Shown here: piece after piece, positions 15,297-20,441 of the stretch
Layout: each line of letters opens with the position of its first letter
How positions within the stretch are numbered: position 1 is the first letter of the stretch
Assembly (NCBI GenBank): GCA_035685445.1
Contig: DASSAK010000007.1
Span: forward strand, 1-20,896
Direction of reading: 5' to 3'
Length of the DNA stretch: 20,896 bases
Origin: DRGT01 sp035685445
Lineage (GTDB): Archaea; Thermoproteota; Nitrososphaeria; Nitrososphaerales; Nitrosopumilaceae
Made by a program: the position numbers and the translations under genes
Notes under the pieces: generated by a model
Databases searched by the model: none
What the model saw: only the letters and a program-made list of their open reading frames with translations
What the model was told of the DNA's origin: nothing

Positions 15297-15360
15297 ATCG
15301 AGGGATCGGCTCTCCCCTTAAGAGGACCTCGCCTCAGTTTGCTGGTCTCTCGATTTTATT
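15297..15360 (+). ncRNA. Candidate structured small RNA with own promoter
   Basis: Between ilvA and the unknown gene at 15396 lies a GC-rich island in AT-rich DNA. The segment ATCGAGGGATCGGC (15297-15310) pairs with GCTGGTCTCTCGAT (15341-15354) over 14 uninterrupted pairs, three of them G-U. The 30-base loop is pyrimidine-rich (CTCCCC, ACCTCGCCTC), contains the palindromes CTTAAG and GAGGACCTC, and can form a small inner GAGG/CCTC hairpin. A TATA-like box sits at the right distance for transcription to start at the first stem base, and a T-rich tail begins at 15354. No tRNA, C/D-box, H/ACA or SRP features are seen. It has no ORF. An alternative is a plain terminator hairpin, but no plus-strand gene ends here. 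Confidence 0.55.
15354..15360 (+). terminator. T-rich end of the candidate small RNA
   Basis: The run TTTTATT directly follows the closing stem base, as expected for archaeal T-tract termination. It is short, so the exact end is uncertain. Confidence 0.35.
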
Positions 15361-15395
15361 ATTAGAAATTAGTTCTAGGATATAAACGATAATTT

Positions 15396-16235
15396 TTACA
15401 ATTTTAAAATTTTTTCAACTTGATCCATTCTTTGAATTATTTTGTCTTTAACATTTGCTGGAATCTTTTTTGGATCAAACAAACCTTCTTTATTTTTATT
15501 TTTGATATATTCTAAGTCAAACGTACACAAACAACCTTCTTCTCCTGTAACCAATCTTGCATCATCAATAAGGATCGGTGTTGTTTGATATGTTTCTATT
15601 AGATAGCTATCCAATTCATTAAACAAATCTGTTTTCTTTTTTGATAACTTTTTAAAATCAATGTCAGATTGTTTTTCAATCTCGCTATAGATTTTTTCTC
15701 TAATTTCATCATTATTAAAAAATATCTCAAAGAGTTTTTGGTTATCCAAGTCGGTGTATCCCAATTCCTTTAATTTATTTAATACAAATTGATCCCCTAG
15801 ATTTGCAAGCTCTACTTCTTTATCTTTGGTATTTTCAATAATATCGGCAAGTTCTTTTTGACAGTCAATTACTCTATGTTCTGGTTTATAGTATAACAAA
15901 ACATGAAATTGTACCGATAAGTGTCCTGATAGTAAATAATTTCCTTCACGTATTTCAAATTTTGTAAAAATCCTTCTAATATCTTCATTATTTGTCATTG
16001 AGATATTTTGAATTTTCCAATCCTTCAAATTTTTAATTATTTTTTCAAAAAAATTCTGGATCTCTTGTGGATCAAATGTTCTCTGATCAGTGATTGTGCT
16101 ATCTCCCAACATTACTTTAATTTGAACCGTTTTTGTGAGATTTTTCATATGATCTAGAAACAGTTTTTGAATTTCTTCATTTTTCTTATTCAGATTTTGA
16201 ATAAAATCGTTTGGTGAATTAGTGCCTAGACGCAC
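15396..16235 (-). CDS. Unknown soluble protein (279 aa)
   Basis: No family is recognised. The protein is rich in Lys, Glu, Asp, Ile and Asn, with long helical stretches and no membrane segment or signal peptide. The middle part around 110-125 (YLLSGHLSVQFHVLLYY) is beta-like; a pair of cysteines lies close together in EEGCLCTFDLEY near residue 233. The GTG start is chosen because an in-frame stop lies nine codons upstream and a GTTTAA box is centred 27.5 bases away. A GGAGG on this strand lies too far upstream (about 17-20 bases) to act as its ribosome site. The gene is divergent from the Zn-ribbon/cyclase pair. Confidence 0.65.
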   Translation of the reverse strand: MRLGTNSPNDFIQNLNKKNEEIQKLFLDHMKNLTKTVQIKVMLGDSTITDQRTFDPQEIQNFFEKIIKNLKDWKIQNISMTNNEDIRRIFTKFEIREGNYLLSGHLSVQFHVLLYYKPEHRVIDCQKELADIIENTKDKEVELANLGDQFVLNKLKELGYTDLDNQKLFEIFFNNDEIREKIYSEIEKQSDIDFKKLSKKKTDLFNELDSYLIETYQTTPILIDDARLVTGEEGCLCTFDLEYIKNKNKEGLFDPKKIPANVKDKIIQRMDQVEKILKL

Positions 16236-16259
16236 AAAATTTACTTTTTTTTGCCTCCA

Positions 16260-16265
16260 TTAAAC
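16260..16265 (-). promoter_or_regulatory. Putative TATA box for the 279-residue protein
   Basis: GTTTAA on the minus strand, centred 27.5 bases before the GTG at 16235. Confidence 0.4.
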
Positions 16266-16283
16266 CTTACATAGAAACGTTAT

Positions 16284-16289
16284 TTTAAA
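16284..16289 (+). promoter_or_regulatory. TATA box of the Zn-ribbon/cyclase operon
   Basis: TTTAAA centred 27.5 bases before the TTG at 16314. It supports that TTG as a leaderless start and gives one promoter for the microprotein and the cyclase. Confidence 0.5.
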
Positions 16290-16313
16290 TAGAAAAATTA
16301 GGAAATTTAGCTA

Positions 16314-16436
16314 TTGTCAGTTGAGAAGATCGTGTGCTGGAATTGCAATGCAGAGATAATTCAGTATTATCATGATGGGTATAGAGGTAAAAGAGGAAGA
16401 TGTCCAATCTGCGGGGTAGATTTTCCTCTAGAATAG
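16314..16436 (+). CDS. Zinc-ribbon microprotein ahead of the cyclase (40 aa)
   Basis: The reading frame from TTG encodes MSVEKIVCWNCNAEIIQYYH and ends CPICGVDFPLE. It has two clean knuckles, Cys8-x2-Cys11 and Cys30-x2-Cys33, joined by a basic linker (GYRGKRGR), which is the classic rubredoxin/zinc-ribbon pattern. An in-frame stop directly upstream leaves TTG as the best start, and TTTAAA lies at the standard distance. Its TAG is followed at once by the GTG of the cyclase gene, so the two are almost certainly co-transcribed. It may act as a partner or regulator of the cyclase, but this is inferred only from position. Confidence 0.7.
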   Translation: MSVEKIVCWNCNAEIIQYYHDGYRGKRGRCPICGVDFPLE

Positions 16437-17252
16437 GTGATGATCTTATTGAGTGAAAATAATACTAAACATAATAAAAAAACAGATTCTTTTGGATCAA
16501 GTCCAAATGTGGTAGATCTGCTTATGGGAAAAGGAACCGAGAAAGTAGTTGATTCTGAAACATTAATCATGGAAACCCAAAAACGGATTTGGGGAGCACT
16601 AAAAAAAGGATACGAGTATGCAGGAAATTTCGAAGAATCAGAAAATTTTCTTAGAAAGAATGTTTTTTCTCGAATTGATATGATGGTTTTGTATGTTGAT
16701 TTAATCGGTTCTACAAAAATGACTCTTGAATTGCCTGAAGAAAAAATTGCTATAATTATCAGTTCCTTTGCCCAAGAGATGGCAAATGTTATACGTCAAC
16801 ATAACGGCTATGTTCTGAAATTTGTTGGAGACGCAGTGGTAGGTTATTTCGTTGCAGAAAAAAACTCACTCATCAAGGCAGATGATGTTGTAGAAGCTGC
16901 TAAATCTATGATTACAGTCATTGAAAAAGGAATAAACCCAATTCTAAATCAATATGATTATCCGGACTTAATGGTGAAAATTGGAATAGATTTTGGAACC
17001 AATCTTGTCGTAAGATATGGAGCAGATGAAGATAAGGCTCATGTTGACATAATGGGTCCTGCAATGAATATTGCAGCTAAAATTCAAGCGTTAGCACGAC
17101 CTAACCAAATTCTGATTGGAGAGGATATCTACACTCGTTTGCATCCCTCAACTCAGAAAAACTTTGAACGAGTTGTTTGGAAAAACAATGAATGGAAATA
17201 TCATTCAAGAGTGACAGGAAAATTATACCAAGTTTATGAATACAAAGGTTAG
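16437..17252 (+). CDS. Class III adenylate/guanylate cyclase-domain protein
   Basis: The C-terminal catalytic domain begins near residue 82. The two metal-binding aspartates are Asp88 in LYVDLIGSTK and Asp132 in KFVGDAVVGY. The base-selecting pair reads as Lys128 and Asp204, the adenine type, which suggests ATP as substrate. The transition-state Asn is Asn211 in GPAMNIAAKIQ, but the Arg expected four residues later is Lys215. Residues 1-80 hold no known sensor domain. It seems soluble. The start is GTG directly after the microprotein stop; the next codon is ATG, an equally good start. Whether it makes cAMP, another cyclic nucleotide or nothing cannot be told from sequence. Confidence 0.88.
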   Translation: MMILLSENNTKHNKKTDSFGSSPNVVDLLMGKGTEKVVDSETLIMETQKRIWGALKKGYEYAGNFEESENFLRKNVFSRIDMMVLYVDLIGSTKMTLELPEEKIAIIISSFAQEMANVIRQHNGYVLKFVGDAVVGYFVAEKNSLIKADDVVEAAKSMITVIEKGINPILNQYDYPDLMVKIGIDFGTNLVVRYGADEDKAHVDIMGPAMNIAAKIQALARPNQILIGEDIYTRLHPSTQKNFERVVWKNNEWKYHSRVTGKLYQVYEYKG

Positions 17253-17395
17253 ATGGTGAATCGACCAGGGCACTCTATGTGTTCATAATGATGTTCAGTA
17301 AATTCTTCATTAACAACATAAATTACAATTTTATGTAAATCAGTATTTCTGATATTTTTTTTACATCTCATGCAATACTTTGTTTTCTCCCGCAT
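17249..17395 (-). CDS. Cys/His microprotein, unknown (48 aa)
   Basis: This ORF begins MREKTKYCMRCKKNIRNTDL and ends ECPGRFTI. It has a Cys8-x2-Cys11 knuckle, a beta-like middle (KIVIYVVNEEF), then a His-His-x3-His run and Cys42, enough for one metal site. It is convergent with the cyclase gene and the two stop codons overlap (TTAG). No good TATA lies at 27 bases from the ATG; TTATAC is about 32 bases upstream. It is divergent from the coiled-coil gene at 17528, across a repeat-bearing region. Confidence 0.5.
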   Translation of the reverse strand: MREKTKYCMRCKKNIRNTDLHKIVIYVVNEEFTEHHYEHIECPGRFTI

Positions 17396-17401
17396 TTTAG
17401 T

Positions 17402-17467
17402 ATCAGCGATCTAAAATCTCTAGAGTATAAGGATCAGCGATCAGCTCAAATTGAGTAAAAATGACTC
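17402..17467. promoter_or_regulatory. Repeat-rich divergent control region
   Basis: Direct repeat ATCAGCGATC occurs at 17402-17411 and 17433-17442, 31 bases apart, about three helical turns. Directly after it lies the inverted repeat CTCAA-A-TTGAG (17445-17455), then GAGT...ACTC (17453-17467). The region separates two divergent genes and looks like a set of protein-binding sites. No binding factor is known. Confidence 0.4.
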
Positions 17468-17527
17468 GAATTTCACATCAAGGTATATCAAACGAAGGAT
17501 AATAAGGCAAAAATAACAGAACAAAAA

Positions 17528-17917
17528 GTGAAGAACATGGACTATTTTACAACAATGCATCTAATGGATTTGTATGGATTAAATCCTAACATTCAACCAT
17601 TTGCTTTTCAGTTTCCAAGAATTCCACCTGGTTTTTCTCATCCTATACAAAAGGATCATAAAAATCCAAAAAAAGAAACTTTTTCAAAAAATAATGAATC
17701 AATTAATACAAAATTAGAAAACTTTCAACAAATGTATCAGAAATATGCCTCAGGTCTTTTAGATATGTCATTTCCTGGAATAATTCCACCCGGACATCCA
17801 TTATACTCTAGACAATTTTCTGTTGAAACACTTCAATCAGAAAGAGATAAACTGTTAAAAGAAAATCTGGAATTAAGAAAGCAGGTAGAAAAGTTATCCA
17901 AACAAAAACAATCTTAA
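17528..17917 (+). CDS. Proline-rich protein with C-terminal coiled coil (129 aa)
   Basis: Residues 1-40 are aromatic and proline-rich (FAFQFPRIPPGFSHP). A charged linker runs from 41 to 62. Residues 63-97 include a helix and PGIIPPGHPLY, and 98-126 form a clear coiled coil (SERDKLLKENLELRKQVEKL). Such a layout recalls small partner subunits like the PHA synthase subunit PhaE, which carry a C-terminal coiled coil. The match is weak and no phaC gene is in the window, so I leave it unassigned. The start is GTG, with an alternative ATG three codons later. A TATATC box at 17485-17490 would give a leader of about 15 bases. The gene is preceded by the repeat-rich control region. Confidence 0.65.
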   Translation: MKNMDYFTTMHLMDLYGLNPNIQPFAFQFPRIPPGFSHPIQKDHKNPKKETFSKNNESINTKLENFQQMYQKYASGLLDMSFPGIIPPGHPLYSRQFSVETLQSERDKLLKENLELRKQVEKLSKQKQS

Positions 17918-17947
17918 CGTTATTGATAATTAATAATTCAAGAATAC

Positions 17948-17953
17948 TTTATT
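17948..17953 (+). promoter_or_regulatory. Putative TATA box for the DUF6659-like gene
   Basis: TTTATT centred 27.5 bases before the ATG at 17978, consistent with a leaderless start. Confidence 0.4.
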
Positions 17954-17977
17954 AGTTTCAATTTAAAGTCTTTAATC

Positions 17978-18364
17978 ATGCAAAAAACACCTCAACAAAA
18001 ATGGAATAGTTCTATAATTAAATTTAGAAAAAAATGTCAACAAATTATCAAAGTTTCAAATAATATTAGATATGTTGGAGTAATAAACGAATACGGACGA
18101 ACTCTAAGTGGAATCATTAAGCCAGGAATTAAACCACTTTTAAAATCAGAACAAGTAAAAAATGAATTTTTCATAGTTTCTACATTAATGACATTGAGAA
18201 AATCTCCTGATTTGCCTCTGGGCAAACTAGATTATGTTGTTTTAAAACATGAAAAAGTTTCAATTGTTGCTTTTCAACGAAATAAAGAAACATACTATGT
18301 TTCAATTTCAGGTAAAGAAAAAGAACTGAATAAAATAATTCCAAAAATTAAAAAATTAATTTAA
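17978..18364 (+). CDS. DUF6659-like thaumarchaeal protein
   Basis: A 128-residue protein. The run IRYVGVINEYGRTLSGIIKPG, in overlapping parts, followed by LLKSEQVKNEFFIVSTLMTLRKS and the strand pattern LDYVVLKHEKVSIVAFQ, resembles a family of thaumarchaeal proteins that I recall as DUF6659, with an alpha/beta fold perhaps like roadblock or profilin-like small domains. This assignment is from memory and should be tested. Such genes often occur in several copies per genome. The role is unknown. The TAA stop overlaps the TAA of the convergent VOC gene (TTAA). There is no membrane segment and no cysteine. Confidence 0.65.
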   Translation: MQKTPQQKWNSSIIKFRKKCQQIIKVSNNIRYVGVINEYGRTLSGIIKPGIKPLLKSEQVKNEFFIVSTLMTLRKSPDLPLGKLDYVVLKHEKVSIVAFQRNKETYYVSISGKEKELNKIIPKIKKLI

Positions 18365-18774
18365 GCTGGAGTAAATCCCTGATATCCGCCAGTTTGTTGT
18401 GTTTTATCTTCATATGATGGTTCAAATAATGAAATTAAATAATCGTCAGGATCTAAAACAATTGCATTTTTTCCAGCCTCTCTTTCAGAGATGTCTCGGT
18501 AAATTTTAACACCTTTTGATTTTAATTCTTCTATTGCAGAATTAATATCACCAACTAAAAATCCGATAGTAATCCCATTATCAATAGAACCGCCGATGTG
18601 CTCTGAAGTAAGAGCAGCTGGATGTAGGCTAATCAAGGCACCACTTGTTCCTAAATCAATCCACGAACGTCTTTGATTCTTTATTGGTAAACCAATAATT
18701 TCATGGTAAAACTTGAGAGATTTATCTAAATCCTTAACGGCTAAAATTACATTTCCAACCTTTTTGATATTCAC
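18361..18774 (-). CDS. VOC-superfamily (glyoxalase/bleomycin resistance-like) protein
   Basis: A 137-residue protein with two beta-alpha-beta-beta-beta modules. The first opens with VGNVILAVKDLDKSLKFYHEIIGL and the second with TIGFLVGDINSAIEELKSKGVKIY, both typical of VOC enzymes; the end IVLDPDDYLISLFEP carries the expected C-terminal Glu. The first metal-ligand His often found in module one appears to be absent (VGNVILAV), so metal binding may differ from glyoxalase I. It is unlikely to be methylmalonyl-CoA epimerase, as no mutase gene is near, though that cannot be excluded. The start is GTG, with TTTTAA centred about 26 bases upstream. The stop overlaps that of the DUF6659-like gene. Confidence 0.85.
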   Translation of the reverse strand: MNIKKVGNVILAVKDLDKSLKFYHEIIGLPIKNQRRSWIDLGTSGALISLHPAALTSEHIGGSIDNGITIGFLVGDINSAIEELKSKGVKIYRDISEREAGKNAIVLDPDDYLISLFEPSYEDKTQQTGGYQGFTPA

Positions 18775-18811
18775 GGGTTTTCTATCCTTCTAGGAAGTTA
18801 AAATCTTTGCC

Positions 18812-19030
18812 TTATTGAACTTCTACCATAGTTTCGGTTCTTTCTACTCCATTGATTTTTTGAATTTCTGTAGTGATATCTTTAATTTCTGATAATTTTT
18901 CCACTTGAATTTTTGCTACTGCATCAAATTGACCGCTCACTGGAAATGATTCATAAACTGAATTAATTTTCCTTAATCTAGCTGCTATCAATTTTTTTGG
19001 AGATTTTACTAACACTATGGCTTTTACCAT
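18812..19030 (-). CDS. Stand-alone Lrp/AsnC ligand-binding (RAM) domain
   Basis: A 72-residue protein with only the effector-binding alpha/beta sandwich of Lrp/AsnC regulators, without a DNA-binding helix-turn-helix. The pattern MVKAIVLVKSPK, YESFPVSGQFDAVAKIQV and VERTETMVEV fits RAM domains. Such stand-alone domains may bind amino acids and pair with full-length Lrp proteins, or modulate enzymes. Its ATG overlaps the end of the preceding RAM gene by seven bases (ATGGTAA), so the two are probably translated together and may form hetero-oligomers. Confidence 0.85.
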   Translation of the reverse strand: MVKAIVLVKSPKKLIAARLRKINSVYESFPVSGQFDAVAKIQVEKLSEIKDITTEIQKINGVERTETMVEVQ

Positions 19031-19263
19031 CCTAAATTGACCTCCACTTCAATTAGAGTTTCAGTTGTAACAATTTCTTTGATTTTTTTAAAATCAATAA
19101 CAATGTTGTTGATTTCATCAATTGACCCAAACAAAAACACACAGATATCTGCACGCCCGGTGACTATCATAATCTCTTTAATGATTTTTCTTTTTTTCTT
19201 TAGAATTTTTACTACAGTATCTACTTTGCCAGGTTTTACAGTTACAAGACATAATGCTCTCAT
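19024..19263 (-). CDS. Stand-alone Lrp/AsnC ligand-binding (RAM) domain, second copy
   Basis: A 79-residue RAM domain, again without helix-turn-helix. It shows MRALCLVTVKPGKVDTVVKIL, the central IMIVTGRADICVFLFGSIDEIN and the end VTTETLIEVEV. It has a very basic helix (KKKRKIIKEI) after the first strand, absent from its partner. It is the first gene of a two-gene unit with the overlapping copy at 18812. The two are clearly diverged from each other, so this is an old duplication or two recruited forms. What ligand either binds is unknown. Confidence 0.85.
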   Translation of the reverse strand: MRALCLVTVKPGKVDTVVKILKKKRKIIKEIMIVTGRADICVFLFGSIDEINNIVIDFKKIKEIVTTETLIEVEVNLGW

Positions 19264-19299
19264 AATGAACCAATATCTTGCTAATGAATAAGGATTGCC

Positions 19300-19536
19300 T
19301 TAATCAAACGCTTCTTGTGAACGTGCTTCTTCTAGATAAGCCCGTCTTTCTTCAATTACTTTTTCTTTATCAATTTCTAAATCATCATCGACAATAACAA
19401 TTGCCGCGTCATCTAATGCCTGTGCAGATTTTTTAGTTTTTTTAGATTTTGTCTTTGTTTTAGCTTTCTTTGTCTTTGCTTTAGTTTTTGATTTTGAAGG
19501 TTTTTTCTTTTTTTCAGTTTCTTTTTTTCTTGCCAT
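19300..19536 (-). CDS. Lysine-rich tail protein, unknown (78 aa)
   Basis: Residues 1-37 are almost only Lys, Thr, Ala and Ser in KTK/KAK-type repeats, like the tails of histone H1 or bacterial histone-like proteins. Residues 41-56 form an acidic beta-like strand (DDAAIVIVDDDLEI), and 57-75 a charged helix (EERRAYLEEARSQEAF). It could be a nucleic-acid-binding or RNA-polymerase-associated small protein, but no family is recognised. The repeat is encoded by near-repetitive DNA rich in TTT and CTT on the plus strand. A TTTAAT-like box lies about 33 bases upstream. It lies just downstream of tRNA-Phe on the same strand. Confidence 0.65.
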   Translation of the reverse strand: MARKKETEKKKKPSKSKTKAKTKKAKTKTKSKKTKKSAQALDDAAIVIVDDDLEIDKEKVIEERRAYLEEARSQEAFD

Positions 19537-19603
19537 GAATGTCGGAAGAAAAAGAGAATGCCGTGTTATTAAACATTGTGTAGTATGATATTTTGAAAAT
19601 GAT

Positions 19604-19680
19604 TGGTGCCAGGGGCGGGATTTGAACGCGCGACAGCTCGGTCTTCAGCCGAGTGCTCTCCCGGGCTGAGCTACCCTGGC
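19604..19680 (-). tRNA. tRNA-Phe (GAA), CCA end encoded
   Basis: Folded by eye on the minus strand: acceptor GCCAGGG/CCCTGGC, D-stem GCTC/GAGC, anticodon stem CTCGG/CCGAG with loop CTGAAGA (anticodon GAA at 19644-19646), T-loop TTCAAAT, discriminator A, then CCA in the DNA. No intron. The T-stem GCGCG/CCCGC has one C-C mismatch at pair 52-62. A TTTAAT box about 28 bases upstream overlaps the stop codon of the upstream cobalamin adenosyltransferase gene. Confidence 0.95.
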
Positions 19681-19705
19681 ACATCGGAATTTTTTTGAGT
19701 CTGGA

Positions 19706-19711
19706 ATTAAA
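19706..19711 (-). promoter_or_regulatory. TATA box of tRNA-Phe
   Basis: TTTAAT on the minus strand, centred 28.5 bases before G1 of the tRNA; its last bases lie within the TAA stop of the adenosyltransferase gene. Confidence 0.45.
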
Positions 19712-20258
19712 GTGTGTCTTTTTTTGGTTCCCATATAATATCAGGTGTTTTGGATCTTTTGTTTAGAATCCTAGCAATTACAAATAGAAGATCTGAGAGT
19801 CTATTCAGGTAGATTTGACACTGACTATTGATTTTCTCTATTTTAGATAAGGATACAACATTTGTTTCAGCTCTTCTTGCAATCGTTCTTGCAAAATGAA
19901 CTAAAGATGCAGAATGAGATCCTCCTGGTAATATGAAATTTGATAGAGATGGTAATTCATTCTCATACATGTCAATTTTTTTCTCTAGATTCTCTACCAT
20001 TTCTTTTGAAATTCTATTTTGATTGTCATCCATGTCTGGATTAGATAGGTCTGATCCTAAAACAAATAATTCATTTTGGATTTTTTTCAGTAACTGTTCA
20101 ATATCTTGTTCAATTTTATGTGACAAAACTAAACCCAACACTGAATTTAATTCATCAACGTTTCCATAAGCTTTTATTCTATAGTCGGATTTTGAAATTC
20201 TTTTTCCACCTTGCAACCCTGTTTTCCCATCATCCCCTGTTTTTGTATAAATTTTCAT
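19707..20258 (-). CDS. Cob(I)alamin adenosyltransferase, PduO type
   Basis: Transfers the adenosyl group of ATP to cob(I)alamin, giving adenosylcobalamin for mutases and ribonucleotide reductase. The N-terminal ATP-binding motif TKTGDDGKTGL and GGKRISKSDYRIKAYGNVDELNSVLG, in overlapping parts, are hallmarks of the PduO/MMAB family. So are IARRAETNVVSLS and the C-terminal RLSDLLFVIARILN. The 183 residues match the family size. The start ATG is supported by an AT-rich palindrome about 29 bases upstream that is apparently shared with the divergent C2H2 gene. In an ammonia-oxidising archaeon the cofactor would serve methylmalonyl-CoA mutase of carbon fixation. Confidence 0.93.
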   Translation of the reverse strand: MKIYTKTGDDGKTGLQGGKRISKSDYRIKAYGNVDELNSVLGLVLSHKIEQDIEQLLKKIQNELFVLGSDLSNPDMDDNQNRISKEMVENLEKKIDMYENELPSLSNFILPGGSHSASLVHFARTIARRAETNVVSLSKIEKINSQCQIYLNRLSDLLFVIARILNKRSKTPDIIWEPKKDTL

Positions 20259-20282
20259 TAGATTCTGTTATACTGGACGCAT

Positions 20283-20291
20283 TATTTAATA
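20283..20291. promoter_or_regulatory. Palindromic TATA box shared by divergent genes
   Basis: TATT-T-AATA is symmetrical about 20287. It lies 29 bases from the adenosyltransferase ATG and 27 bases from the C2H2 ATG, and no other TATA-like element is seen in this 55-base gap. It may serve both directions. Confidence 0.5.
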
Positions 20292-20313
20292 CGCCCATCT
20301 ACAGATTGGCATT

Positions 20314-20439
20314 ATGGCTGAAACTCATTCATGTCCTTACTGTGATTCTGCTTTTGAGACTAAAGAAGAACTTTCTTCACACATTGATAGAATTCATCAT
20401 GGTTCAGGATTATTAGAAGGCGACACAAGAAAATACTAA
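20314..20439 (+). CDS. Single C2H2 zinc-finger microprotein (41 aa)
   Basis: The protein is essentially one classical finger: Cys7-x2-Cys10-x12-His23-x4-His28, with the canonical hydrophobic Phe14 and Leu20 at their fixed spacings (HSCPYCDSAFETKEELSSH). The tail GLLEGDTRKY has no known motif. Such one-finger proteins are common in archaea; most have unknown partners and could bind DNA, RNA or protein. The stop is followed two bases later by the TTG of the HD hydrolase gene, so they form an operon. The palindromic TATA at 20283 gives a leaderless ATG. Confidence 0.8.
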   Translation: MAETHSCPYCDSAFETKEELSSHIDRIHHGSGLLEGDTRKY

Positions 20440-20441
20440 TC

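Noticed and set aside
15297..15354. Hairpin considered as a tRNA, SRP RNA or C/D-box RNA
   Set aside because: No cloverleaf, no SRP helix 8 motif and no C and D boxes in the right order; it is one long stem with a loop.
15297..15360. Hairpin considered as a simple transcription terminator
   Set aside because: No plus-strand gene ends upstream, and in the minus direction no T-run follows; a promoter stands in front of it instead.
17402..17442. Two copies of ATCAGCGATC considered as the start of a CRISPR array
   Set aside because: Only two 10-base copies, a 21-base gap and no further repeats or cas genes.
17528..17917. Naming the coiled-coil protein as PHA synthase subunit PhaE
   Set aside because: Only a general likeness (C-terminal coiled coil); no phaC in the window and no clear signature motif.
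20120..20416. Plus-strand ORF of 98 residues crossing the adenosyltransferase start and the C2H2 gene
   Set aside because: It overlaps two better genes on both sides and reads through the C2H2 region in a different frame.
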